A stretch of DNA of 64,000 nucleotides, taken from NCBI RefSeq assembly GCF_024171925.1, contig NZ_JAMTCO010000020.1:25847-89846 (forward strand). Direction: 5' to 3'. The translations under genes and the position numbers were made by a program. The notes beneath the pieces were generated by a model. It saw nothing but the letters and a program-made list of their open reading frames with translations. It made no database searches and was not told where the DNA came from. Of this stretch, positions 16,837 to 24,740 are shown piece after piece (within the stretch, counting starts at the first letter, position 1; every line of letters begins with the position of its first letter). This stretch comes from Actinokineospora diospyrosa. Lineage in GTDB: Bacteria; Actinomycetota; Actinomycetes; Mycobacteriales; Pseudonocardiaceae.

Positions 16837-16912
16837 CCAGCCCGCCGCACCCCAGGTCACGCAACCCGAGACCCACCACTACCCGAGACCGCCCCCTCAA
16901 GCCACCGCCCCC

Positions 16913-17917
16913 TCACCGCAGCAACAAGTTCACATCCCCGAACTCATGCCACAGATACTCCCCACCCACAGCCTCCCCATAACACCTCTCCACCGCGCTC
17001 CTCCCCGCCACCGCCACCAACATGTCCACATGCGACGCCCCCGCCTCGTGGAATCCTGTCAACAACCCGTCAACCACCTCCACCCCCCGCTCCGGCGTAA
17101 TCACCAGCTCCGTCCACCCCGAAGCCCCCCGTACCACCCCATCCCGCACCGCCGACTCCACCGCGCGCACCGCCGTTGTCCCTACCCCGATCACCCGGCG
17201 CCCCTCCGCGCGAGCTGCGTTCACTACCCCCGCGCTCTCGGTGGACACCCGGAACCGCTCCGGATAGGGCCGTTCGTGTGCCTCCGGCGAAGCCACCCCC
17301 GTGTGCAGCAGTACCGGCGCGAACTGCACCCCCGCCGCCACCAGTCGGGTCACCAGGCGATCGGTGAACGGGCGGCTGGCGCTGGGCATTTCGGCGCTGC
17401 CTGGTTCTACCCCGAACACCGTTTGGTAGTAGCGCAGTGGCCATGCGCGGGGGACGTACCCGTATCGGATCGGTTCCCCGAACGCGCCCAGGTAAGCGCT
17501 GACCGTTGAGAACGGGCCGGGTCGGACGGTCGCCTCCCACAGCCGGTCCCGGGAGTACCGCCGCAACAGCACAACGGATGCTCCGCCGCGTAGGTCTAAC
17601 CGGTCTCCGGCGGTGCCTAGTGCGTAGGGCTTCGTCCAAGAACGGAGTTCCACCAGCCAGGTGCCGTCCGGATTCTCCGTGGACAGGTGCACTCGCAGTG
17701 CCCCACCGGCTACCGCGACAGCGGCTGGCAGCGTTCCCGAGGTGTTCACCACTAGCACGTCCCCCGCGCGTAAGACCGACGGCAGGTCGCTGAAGCGGTG
17801 GTGGCTGATATCCCCGCCGTCGCTGACTAGAAGCCGCACGCGGTCTCGGGCGAGGCCGCGGGCTTCTGGGGGTTCATGGGCGTCCAACCCGCCAGGCAGG
17901 GTGTAGTCGACCGTCAT
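16913..17917 (-). CDS. S-adenosylmethionine:tRNA ribosyltransferase-isomerase-like (QueA family)
   Basis: 334 residues. QueA-family features: ARGLARDRVRLLVSDG, FSDLPSVLRAGDVLVVNTSGTLPA, VPRAWPLRYYQTVFG in place of the usual PYI/RYQTVYA motif, FTDRLVTRLVAAGVQFAPVLLHTGVAS, GVGTTAVRAVES and GLLTGFHEAGASHVDMLVAVAG. QueA adds the cyclopentene moiety in queuosine synthesis. No tgt, queG or queD neighbour is visible here and motifs deviate, so the true substrate may not be preQ1-tRNA. ATG at 17917 overlaps the stop of the upstream SDR gene by 4 nt, making a two-gene operon. Confidence 0.8.
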   Translation of the reverse strand: MTVDYTLPGGLDAHEPPEARGLARDRVRLLVSDGGDISHHRFSDLPSVLRAGDVLVVNTSGTLPAAVAVAGGALRVHLSTENPDGTWLVELRSWTKPYALGTAGDRLDLRGGASVVLLRRYSRDRLWEATVRPGPFSTVSAYLGAFGEPIRYGYVPRAWPLRYYQTVFGVEPGSAEMPSASRPFTDRLVTRLVAAGVQFAPVLLHTGVASPEAHERPYPERFRVSTESAGVVNAARAEGRRVIGVGTTAVRAVESAVRDGVVRGASGWTELVITPERGVEVVDGLLTGFHEAGASHVDMLVAVAGRSAVERCYGEAVGGEYLWHEFGDVNLLLR

Positions 17918-18597
17918 AGCGCTACCTCCGGCAGGCGGAACCGGCCGGACTCTGGGCGGGTTGAGACCAGGTGCAGGACGGCAGGGACAACTGTCTCCGG
18001 TAGTGGGCGGTCGCTGATGTCCTCGCCGGGGAAGGCTTCTTGGTGCATCTGGGTGCGGAGGTCGCCCGGGTCGGCCCACCAGACTCTGATGGCGGGTTCC
18101 TCTATGGACAGGACGTTGCTGAGCAGTTCGACCGCTGCCTTTGAGGCGCCGTAACCACCCCAGCCCTCGTATGGTTCGACGGCCGCGTCGGAGGTGATGT
18201 TGAGGACGGCACCTCCTCTTCTGCGCAAGCCCGGCAGGGCTACCTGGGTGAGGCCGAGCAGGGCGACCACATTGGCCTCGAACACCTCGCGCAGCGCGTC
18301 GACCGGGTACTCGGCCAGGCCGGGCAGGGGACTTGGGCCCAGCGCGCCAGCGTTGTTGACCACCAGGGTCGCGCCGCCCAGCGCGTCGGCCGCGGCCACC
18401 AGCCGCTCGCGGTGGTCGGGATCGGTGATGTCGCCCGGTACCGCCTCGACCCGGCCGGGCAGTGCGGTCGCGACGGTGGTGAGCGCGGTCGCGCCCCTGG
18501 CGTCGAGCACGAGGTCCCACCCCGCCTCGGCGAGACCGGTGGCGATGGCGCGCCCCAACCCCCGGGAGGCGCCGGTGACGATGGCCAACTGGTGCAC
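17914..18597 (-). CDS. Short-chain dehydrogenase/reductase
   Basis: 227 residues from a GTG start (VHQLAIVTGASRGLGRAIA). Shows the classical SDR signatures: cofactor loop TGASRGLG, the NNAG motif (VVNNAGALG), a serine in NITSDAAV and the catalytic YGASK. Probably NAD(P)-dependent and cytosolic. The PG motif after the active site reads WWADPGDLRTQM. Substrate unknown. Translationally coupled to the QueA-like gene. Confidence 0.85.
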   Translation of the reverse strand: MHQLAIVTGASRGLGRAIATGLAEAGWDLVLDARGATALTTVATALPGRVEAVPGDITDPDHRERLVAAADALGGATLVVNNAGALGPSPLPGLAEYPVDALREVFEANVVALLGLTQVALPGLRRRGGAVLNITSDAAVEPYEGWGGYGASKAAVELLSNVLSIEEPAIRVWWADPGDLRTQMHQEAFPGEDISDRPLPETVVPAVLHLVSTRPESGRFRLPEVAL

Positions 18598-18756
18598 GGG
18601 ATTTCCCCTTCCCTCCAACGAAAGAACCGGCCGAACGGCCCACCGCCAACGGTAGGCACCGCCACCGGACCTGCCATCAGACCCGAGACGGGACTTCCCT
18701 CCGACTTTGGTCCTAGGACCAGCGGTTTCGTCGGCCCACCTCGGTACCGTGAACCC

Positions 18757-19884
18757 GTGACCGGGATCGGGAGCAACGAACTGCGCGCCGTCAGCGCCGC
18801 CGTGCTGGCGGTCGCGACGCACCTGTCGGTGCACGACGTCCTGCGCACGATCCTCACCTGCGCGCGCAGGCTCGTCGGCGCCCGCTACGCCGCGCTCGGC
18901 GTGCCGGACGACGCGGGCGGCTTCGCCGAGTTCCTCGCCGACGGCGTCACCGACGAGCAGTGGGCGGCGATCGGCCCGGTACCGCGCCAGCACGGCCTGC
19001 TCGGCGCGCTGCTGCACGACCCGAACCCGGTCCGCATCGACGACGTCCGCGCCCACCCCCGGTTCGAGTGGTGGCCGAAGGCGCACCCCGTGCTCACCGA
19101 CTTCCTCGGCATGCCCATCACCGACGGGGACGAGGTCCTCGGCGAGATCTTCGTGGCGAACAAGACCGCCGACGGCGGGTTCACCGACCAGGACGAGGAA
19201 CTGCTCGAGCTCCTCGCGGCGCACGCGGCCATCGCGATCGTCAACGCGCGGCTGCACGAGCGCGCGAGGGAGCTGTCCATCGTCCAGGAGCGCACCAGGA
19301 TCGCCCGCGAGCTGCACGACGCGGTCACCCAGAAGCTGTTCAGCCTGCGGCTGGCCGCGGAGTCGGCCGCCGCGCTCGCCAGGCGCGACGCCGCGCGCTC
19401 GGCCGACCAGCTCGACCTGGTGCGCGCGCTGGCCGCCGAGGTCAGCGACGAGCTGCGCGCCGCGGTCGTGGGGCTGCGCCCGCCGGACCTGGCCGGTGAC
19501 GGGCTCGACAGCGCCATCGGCAAGCAGGCGGACCTGCTCAACCGGGTGCACGGGGTGGACATCGTCTACCGGGGCGGGGAGATCCCCCGGCTCACCACGA
19601 CCAGGGAGGAGGCCGTCTACCGGGTGCTGCAGGAGGCGCTGCACAACGCGCTGCGCCACGCCCGCGCCCAGCGCATCCGGGTCGACCTGCGGGTGCACTC
19701 CGGGGTCGTGGTGCTGGAGGTCGCCGACGACGGTGTCGGGTTCGACGTGGCGGGAAGCCGCGAGCGCAAGTTGGGGTTGACCTCGATGCGGGACCGGGCC
19801 CGCACCGCGGGGGGCCGGTTGCGGGTCACCTCGACCAGCCCCGGGGGGACGACGGTACGGCTGGAGGTGCCCGTTGGGGGATGA
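18757..19884 (+). CDS. GAF-domain sensor histidine kinase (NarL/DevS class)
   Basis: 375 residues. An N-terminal GAF domain (about 20-165) resembles DevS-type GAF domains. A HisKA_3 dimerisation region follows with the phospho-acceptor in ERTRIARELHDAV (His187), then a HATPase_c domain (EALHNALRHARA N-box, VADDGVGFD, LGLTSMRDRA). No membrane segment, so it is a cytosolic sensor, perhaps of redox, gas or a small ligand. GTG start at 18757 with TACCGT at 18745-18750, 6 nt before it, suggests a leaderless mRNA. Overlaps its response regulator gene by 11 bp. Confidence 0.9.
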   Translation: MTGIGSNELRAVSAAVLAVATHLSVHDVLRTILTCARRLVGARYAALGVPDDAGGFAEFLADGVTDEQWAAIGPVPRQHGLLGALLHDPNPVRIDDVRAHPRFEWWPKAHPVLTDFLGMPITDGDEVLGEIFVANKTADGGFTDQDEELLELLAAHAAIAIVNARLHERARELSIVQERTRIARELHDAVTQKLFSLRLAAESAAALARRDAARSADQLDLVRALAAEVSDELRAAVVGLRPPDLAGDGLDSAIGKQADLLNRVHGVDIVYRGGEIPRLTTTREEAVYRVLQEALHNALRHARAQRIRVDLRVHSGVVVLEVADDGVGFDVAGSRERKLGLTSMRDRARTAGGRLRVTSTSPGGTTVRLEVPVGG

Positions 19885-20518
19885 GCGGATCAGGGTGCTC
19901 GTGGTCGACGACCACCCTGTGGTGCGCCAGGGGCTGCGCACCTTCCTGGACCTGCAGGACGACATCACCGTCATCGGCGAGGCCGCCGACGGCGCGTCCT
20001 GCTTCGCCGCCGCCGAGCAGCTCAGACCCGATGTGGTGCTGCTCGACCTGCGCATGCCCGGCACCGACGGGGTCTACGCCCTCAACGCGCTGCGCGCGGC
20101 GGGCAACAAAGCGCGGGTGCTCGTCATCACCAGCTTCACCGAGCCGGTCGGAATAGTCCCGGCTGTGCGCGCGGGTGCTGCCGGGTACGTCTTCAAAGAC
20201 GTCGACCCGTTGGCGCTAGCCGCCGCGATCAGGTCTGTGCACGCGGGCCACGTGCTGCTGCACCCCGACGTGGCGCGCTTGCTCGCGGAGGGGGAGAGCA
20301 GGCCAGGCGGGTCTGCCTTGACCGCCCGCGAACGAGAGGTTCTCACCCAGGTGGCACAGGGCAACTCCAACCGGGAGATCGCCCGCGTGTTGACGCTGTC
20401 GGAGAAGACGGTGAAGTCCCACATGACGGCGATCCTGGGCAAGCTCGGTTTGCACGACCGCACCCAGGCCGCCCTCTACGCGGTCCGCACCGGTCTGGTC
20501 TCCCCGGCCGGTCGCTAA
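19874..20518 (+). CDS. LuxR/NarL-family response regulator
   Basis: 214 residues. The receiver domain has Asp12-Asp13, phospho-acceptor Asp58 (VVLLDLRMPG) and a conserved K in YVFKDVDP. The C-terminal LuxR helix-turn-helix is LTAREREVLTQVAQGNSNREIARVLTLSEKTVKSHM. TTG start at 19874 is supported by GGAGGT 5 nt upstream; no other start fits the receiver N-terminus. Partner of the upstream kinase. The ABC export operon begins about 190 bp downstream and is the likely target. Confidence 0.92.
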   Translation: MGDERIRVLVVDDHPVVRQGLRTFLDLQDDITVIGEAADGASCFAAAEQLRPDVVLLDLRMPGTDGVYALNALRAAGNKARVLVITSFTEPVGIVPAVRAGAAGYVFKDVDPLALAAAIRSVHAGHVLLHPDVARLLAEGESRPGGSALTAREREVLTQVAQGNSNREIARVLTLSEKTVKSHMTAILGKLGLHDRTQAALYAVRTGLVSPAGR

Positions 20519-20638
20519 GCGAGTCCGGCGGTAACCGGCGGTTTCGTCGCGAACACCGCACATCGTGCAACCCCGGCGCCGGTTTTGGAGTCTTCCCAGT
20601 GGGGGTGCGCGACGCCCAGGTGGTCGGCGGGGCCGCGC

Positions 20639-20671
20639 GAGCGCACTATTCACCGTGTGTATAGTGCGCTC
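20639..20671. promoter_or_regulatory. 11-bp perfect inverted repeat upstream of the ABC exporter operon
   Basis: GAGCGCACTAT (20639-20649) and ATAGTGCGCTC (20661-20671), separated by 11 nt, 36 bp before the lipoprotein start. Half-sites are 22 bp apart, which suits a dimer on one DNA face. Candidate target for the adjacent response regulator or a TetR-type repressor. No T-run follows. Confidence 0.6.
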
Positions 20672-20706
20672 AGTACCGGTCACGACATGGGGATTTGGGG
20701 GTACCG

Positions 20707-21696
20707 GTGAACCCACGGCTCATCATCGCCACGCTCGCCGTCACCGCTGTCATCGCGGGTTGCTCCACCTCGGCAGCGGGGCCGTCCGTGCCCGGTCTCG
20801 CCGAGCGGGGCAGCACGATGACCACGGCGACGCTGTCCCGCAAGGACCTCACCACCAAGGTGAGCCTCAAGGGCAAGGTCACGCTCAACCCGGTCTTCGG
20901 ACTGGTGGCGCCGTCCGACGGCCAGATCCGCTACCTGGACGTCAAGGACCAGAAGGGCACGCCAACCAAGCCGACCCGCGTCGGCGCGGTGTGGGTGAGC
21001 GGCAAGCCCACGCACATCGAGGTCCCGGCAGGCTCAACGTTCGCGGGCAGGCTCGTCGACGACAAGGTCAATGTCACAGCCGGTATGCCTGTGGTGTCCG
21101 CTAAGTACGGTGGCTACGGCATCGTCGCCGACATCGATGGTGCTCAGGCTTACGCGCTCGCGGACGGCCTTGGCGCGGTCCGTGCGCAGATCAAGAGCGG
21201 CCCCGGGCCGTTCGACTGCGCCGTGCTCGGCACTACCGCCGCGCTTCCGCCGGGCACGATTCCCGACCCGCCCGCCCCGGCAGCGCCACCGGCGCCGAAT
21301 CCCGCCAATCCTGCGCAGCCCATCCCCGCTCCGGTAGCGCAACCGGAGCCGGAGAAGGACTCACGCACTCCTTCGGAATCGACTGGCATGCGCCTGGTGT
21401 GCATTCCGCCTACCGACATCCGGCTGATCAACGGCGCCGAGGTAGTGCTAGAAGTCGTTACCGCGCAAGCCAAGCAGGTACTGGTGGCCCCGGTCGAGGC
21501 AGTCGCGGGCAAGCAGGGCACGGGCAAGGTCGACGTGCTTGACCCCAACGGTGCCCGGCAGCGCAAGGACGTCGGACTCGGCCTTACTGACGGCGAGGTC
21601 ATCGAGATCAAATCCGGTCTTACGGGCACCGAGACCCTCGCTGTGCCCGGCCCGGACCTGCCCCCACCCGCGGAGAACGGGGCGCCGGGCAAGTGA
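20707..21696 (+). CDS. Lipoprotein adaptor (HlyD/MacA-like) of ABC exporter
   Basis: 329 residues. A lipoprotein signal peptide ends in the lipobox VIAGC (Cys about 19). After it come a beta-rich region (TATLSRKDLTTKVSLKGKVTLNPVFGLVAPSDGQI, resembling the membrane-fusion-protein barrel), a peptidoglycan-binding-like central part, a Pro/Ala-rich linker (about 190-225) and a C-terminal domain with AKQVLVAPVEAVAGKQGTGKVDVLDPNG and DGEVIEIKSGLTGTETLAV, typical of RND/MacA adaptors. GTG at 20707 is preferred to a TTG 12 nt upstream because it gives the shorter positively charged signal peptide. Its stop overlaps the ATPase start by 4 nt. Confidence 0.82.
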   Translation: MNPRLIIATLAVTAVIAGCSTSAAGPSVPGLAERGSTMTTATLSRKDLTTKVSLKGKVTLNPVFGLVAPSDGQIRYLDVKDQKGTPTKPTRVGAVWVSGKPTHIEVPAGSTFAGRLVDDKVNVTAGMPVVSAKYGGYGIVADIDGAQAYALADGLGAVRAQIKSGPGPFDCAVLGTTAALPPGTIPDPPAPAAPPAPNPANPAQPIPAPVAQPEPEKDSRTPSESTGMRLVCIPPTDIRLINGAEVVLEVVTAQAKQVLVAPVEAVAGKQGTGKVDVLDPNGARQRKDVGLGLTDGEVIEIKSGLTGTETLAVPGPDLPPPAENGAPGK

Positions 21697-22409
21697 CCGC
21701 GATCCCGATCCAGCCGCCGCTGATCCAACTCAGCGGCGTGACCAAGACGTTGAAGGGGCAAGGTGAGCCCAGGCCCATCTTGTCCGGTGTGGACCTGACC
21801 GTCCGCGCGGGGGAGAGCGTCGCGATCCTCGGCCGCTCCGGTTCCGGCAAGAGCACCCTTCTTAGCCTCATCGGCCTGTTCGACCGCCCGGACGGTGGGC
21901 AGTACCTGCTGCACGGCCGTGACATCAGCCGTATCCCGGAACGGCGCGCCGCCCGGCTGCGCAGCCAGGAGTTCGGATTCGTGTTCCAGCGGTTCTTTCT
22001 GCTTAAGCACCTCACCGCGATGCAGAACGTCGCGATGGCGTTGGTCAACGGCCAAGGCTGGTTGCCGCGCCGCAAGCGCCGCGCGAAGGTGATGACCGCG
22101 CTGGAGCAGGTCGGCATCGCGCACCTGGCCAAGCACCGGCCCGCGCGGCTCTCCGGCGGCGAGCAGCAGCGCGTGGCGATCGCCAGGGCGCTGGTCCGCG
22201 AGCCCAGGGTGCTGCTCGCCGACGAGCCGACCGGGGCACTGGACACCGAGACCGGCGCGCTGGTCATCGACGTGCTGCACGCGGCGACCGACCGCGGCTG
22301 CGGGCTGATCCTGGTGACCCACGACCACGCGCACGCCAACCGGATGGGCCGCGTGGTGCGGCTCAGTGACGGTCTGCTGGTGCCGGAGCGGGCGGGGGTG
22401 TTCAGCTGA
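21693..22409 (+). CDS. ABC transporter ATP-binding protein (MacB/LolD type)
   Basis: 238 residues with Walker A GRSGSGKST (about 47-55), Q-loop region FGFVFQRFFLLKHLT, signature LSGGEQQRVAIARAL, Walker B VLLADEPTGALD and the H-loop in LILVTHDHAH. Belongs to the MacB/LolD mechanotransmission group. GTG start overlaps the adaptor stop; its own stop shares a base with the permease ATG, so all three subunits are co-translated. Confidence 0.95.
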   Translation: MTAIPIQPPLIQLSGVTKTLKGQGEPRPILSGVDLTVRAGESVAILGRSGSGKSTLLSLIGLFDRPDGGQYLLHGRDISRIPERRAARLRSQEFGFVFQRFFLLKHLTAMQNVAMALVNGQGWLPRRKRRAKVMTALEQVGIAHLAKHRPARLSGGEQQRVAIARALVREPRVLLADEPTGALDTETGALVIDVLHAATDRGCGLILVTHDHAHANRMGRVVRLSDGLLVPERAGVFS

Positions 22410-23725
22410 TGGGCCTCTCCGGACGGTTCCGCTCCGCGCTGGTCATCGGTGGCCAGGGCATCCGCGCGCGCAAGCTGCGCACCTTCCTGTCGATGATCAG
22501 CCTGTTCCTCGGGGTGCTCGCCGTGATCGCCGTGCAGGCCGGGTCGGTGCTCGCGAACCGGGCGCTGCTGGCCGACATCGAGATGGTCGAGGGCAAGGAC
22601 GGCACGGTGGTCGTCGGTGTCCCCTCGGGGGACCGCGCCCCCGCGGCGGTGCTGGACACCGTGCGCGGTAGGCCCGACGCCATCGCCATGATGTCCACCT
22701 CCGCCATCATCGGCGAGCCCAACCTGACGCCCATCAACCCGGGCGGCGTGCCGCTGCGCTACGCGGACCAAGGCGGCCCACCGGTGACGATGACCTGCAC
22801 ACCGCAGGGGGTCTGCTACGCCGAACCCCAGGAGAGTCCGCCGCCGCGCGGTATGGCCATCGAACTGCAGTTGGTGGGGATCACCGGCGACATCCGGCAG
22901 TTCCGCCCGTTCCACACCGAGGCGGGCAACTGGCTCGACTTCGCGGGCGAGCCGTCGATGTCACCCCGGCTGGTGCTCAACCGAGAAGCGGCCTTGGCTT
23001 TCACCCAGTACCAACTCCCGGCCGAGATGCGTATTGGGTCGGCCTATAGCGGCTCCGCTGACGCTGGCTCTCCGCACCCGACGCCACGCGTCATCGGCGC
23101 CATCAACGACGGCAACCAACAGCCCACCGCTTACGTCCGCGCGGACGAGTTGCTCAACTGGCTCTCCGCTTCGGCCATGGGCTCGCAGAGCATGACCATC
23201 ATCATGTCTCCCGCCGCAGTGACGGTGGGGCCGACGCTGCGCGCCAAACTGGGCCCTGAGCTGGGTAACCAGCTCTACTTCCGTACCGTCGACTCCCGCG
23301 AGCGCATTGGCGGCCAACTGGATCTCATGCGCTGGATCTTCTACGGCATGGCCGCCTTGGTGCTTCTTATCGGCGTGGCGGGCATCCTCAACGTGGGCCT
23401 GGCAACCATCGGCGAACGAGTGGAGGAGTTGGCCCTCCGCCGAGCGGTAGGCACACCTCGTCTCCTGTTGGCAGGCATCGTCCTAGCGGAAACACTCTTA
23501 ACCGGTCTTCTAACAGCGGCCGCAGCCGTAGTGACCGGCATAGTCGGTCTACAAGCCGCCGGGTACTTCTTCGGCGACAAGCGCCCCAGCCTCCAGAACG
23601 TCGCGTTCCCTTGGGAGGCGGGCGTGGCGGGTGTCATCGCGGGTCTTGTCGCAGGAATCCTCGGTGGACTGTTCCCCGCGATCCGCGCAGCACGGATCCC
23701 CATTGCCACTGTGATGCGGGCCTAA
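22409..23725 (+). CDS. FtsX/MacB-family ABC permease
   Basis: 438 residues. One N-terminal membrane segment (RTFLSMISLFLGVLAVIAVQAGSV), a large extracytoplasmic MacB_PCD-like domain (about 60-305) and three C-terminal membrane segments (FYGMAALVLLIGVAGILNVGL, LLAGIVLAETLLTGLLTAAAAVVTGI, AGVAGVIAGLVAGILGGLFPAIRAA), the usual FtsX layout. Probably exports a peptide, lipid or antibiotic with the adaptor and ATPase. A TTA codon lies at 23498-23500 within a 3' stretch of relaxed codon choice. Confidence 0.92.
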   Translation: MGLSGRFRSALVIGGQGIRARKLRTFLSMISLFLGVLAVIAVQAGSVLANRALLADIEMVEGKDGTVVVGVPSGDRAPAAVLDTVRGRPDAIAMMSTSAIIGEPNLTPINPGGVPLRYADQGGPPVTMTCTPQGVCYAEPQESPPPRGMAIELQLVGITGDIRQFRPFHTEAGNWLDFAGEPSMSPRLVLNREAALAFTQYQLPAEMRIGSAYSGSADAGSPHPTPRVIGAINDGNQQPTAYVRADELLNWLSASAMGSQSMTIIMSPAAVTVGPTLRAKLGPELGNQLYFRTVDSRERIGGQLDLMRWIFYGMAALVLLIGVAGILNVGLATIGERVEELALRRAVGTPRLLLAGIVLAETLLTGLLTAAAAVVTGIVGLQAAGYFFGDKRPSLQNVAFPWEAGVAGVIAGLVAGILGGLFPAIRAARIPIATVMRA

Positions 23726-23731
23726 CCCCCG

Positions 23732-23769
23732 GGCTGGGCGGGTGGTGGATCCACCCCACCCGCCCAGCC
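23732..23769. terminator. Bidirectional hairpin between convergent genes
   Basis: GGCTGGGCGGGTGG... (23732-23748) pairs with ...CCACCCGCCCAGCC (23751-23769) with small mismatches. It lies between the permease and the PLP-enzyme gene. Confidence 0.75.
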
Positions 23770-23780
23770 GCCCGGGCTAC

Positions 23781-24674
23781 CTACGCAGGCACCCAGTCGC
23801 TATTAGCCCCACAGATCACCAGGCAGGGCAGTTTCCCCTCTATCTGCCCGCCCAGCCATCCCGCCAACGGCACGGCTGCCGCCGGTTCCACTGCTACCCG
23901 GAACTCGTCCCACAGCAGGTCCCGAGCCGCCAACAACTCCCCGTCACTCACTAGTACCGAGTGCACATTCCCCTGCCGCACCACTTCAAACGGCAAGGCA
24001 CCCACCCGCGAAGCGCCCAACGCCGAGGCCGCGACTGAGTTCACCACCGCGTCCACCGGCGTCCCGGCGGCAAGTGCGTCGTGCATCGCCTGGCAGTCGA
24101 CGGGCTCGACCAAAGCCACCGATCGCCCGCGGCCGCCGAGGACTGTTCCCGCTGCCAGCCCACCTCCGCCGACGGCGACCACGAACGTGTCCACCTCGGG
24201 CACATCCGCCACCACCTCGGCCGCGCACGTCCCCTGCCCCGCGATCACCAGCGGGTCGTCGTAGGCAGGCACATACCGCGCCCCGCTCTCCGAAGCCTCC
24301 GTCAACGCTGCCGCTGATGCCTCCGCGTAGGTGGCACCGTGGCGTACCAGTTTGGCTCCCGCTGCCTCGATTCGGCGGGTCTTGGATTCCGGTGCGCGCT
24401 CGGGGACATAAACAGTCGCCGGTAGGCCCAACACCTGCGCGGCAGTCGCGACAGCTACCCCGTGGTTACCGCCGGAGGCCGTCACGACGTGGGTGGGGTG
24501 GGGGCCACCTAGGAGCGAGTTGAGGGCGCCGCGGAACTTGAAGGAGCCCGTGCGCTGCAGGTGCTCCAGCTTCAGCACCACAGGCCGACCGTTCACCTCC
24601 GTGCGGAGGTGCGGGGTGCGCCTGGCGTGGGGTGCGATGCGGGCCGCCGCGGCGGCGACGTCGGTGTGGTCCAC
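23781..24674 (-). CDS. Threonine/serine dehydratase-like PLP enzyme
   Basis: 297 residues of fold-type II PLP family. LKLEHLQRTGSFKFRGALNSL contains the PLP lysine (SFKFRGA). The ASGGNHG substrate loop and the VGGGGLAAG phosphate-binding loop are present. No C-terminal ACT domain, so it resembles catabolic threonine dehydratase or serine/threonine ammonia-lyase rather than IlvA. GTG start at 24674 (VDHTDVAAAAARI). Divergent from the MetE-like gene with 66 bp between starts. Cytosolic. Confidence 0.85.
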   Translation of the reverse strand: MDHTDVAAAAARIAPHARRTPHLRTEVNGRPVVLKLEHLQRTGSFKFRGALNSLLGGPHPTHVVTASGGNHGVAVATAAQVLGLPATVYVPERAPESKTRRIEAAGAKLVRHGATYAEASAAALTEASESGARYVPAYDDPLVIAGQGTCAAEVVADVPEVDTFVVAVGGGGLAAGTVLGGRGRSVALVEPVDCQAMHDALAAGTPVDAVVNSVAASALGASRVGALPFEVVRQGNVHSVLVSDGELLAARDLLWDEFRVAVEPAAAVPLAGWLGGQIEGKLPCLVICGANSDWVPA

Positions 24675-24740
24675 GAGCGCCGATGCTAACCGCGGCGGTG
24701 GGTGTGCGGCGCTCTGAGCCGATCGACCAGACTGCACGCT

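Larger units (their letters stand above)
15876..16912. repeat. Composite intergenic repeat, copy B
   Basis: A gap of 1.04 kb between convergent genes, almost filled by repeats in this order: 68-69-bp tandem units (from about 15,900 to 16,345), a 145-bp palindrome (16,347-16,491), a GC-rich spacer conserved with copy C (about 16,520-16,608) and two tandem units of about 122 bp starting at 16,610 and 16,732, each with a DnaA-box pair. The same order and orientation recur at 40.9-41.95 kb. Open frames across it are repeats translated, not genes. Confidence 0.88.

Noticed and set aside
14114-17509. A 1131-codon plus-strand open frame overlapping the acyl-CoA synthetase and repeat B
   Set aside because: It is the out-of-phase shadow of the acyl-CoA synthetase, then translated repeats, then antisense to the QueA-like gene. 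Composition is Arg/Pro/His-rich without family motifs.
16913-17917. Part of a queuosine biosynthesis cluster
   Set aside because: No tgt, queG, queC-F or transporter genes are nearby; only a QueA-family protein with altered motifs is present.
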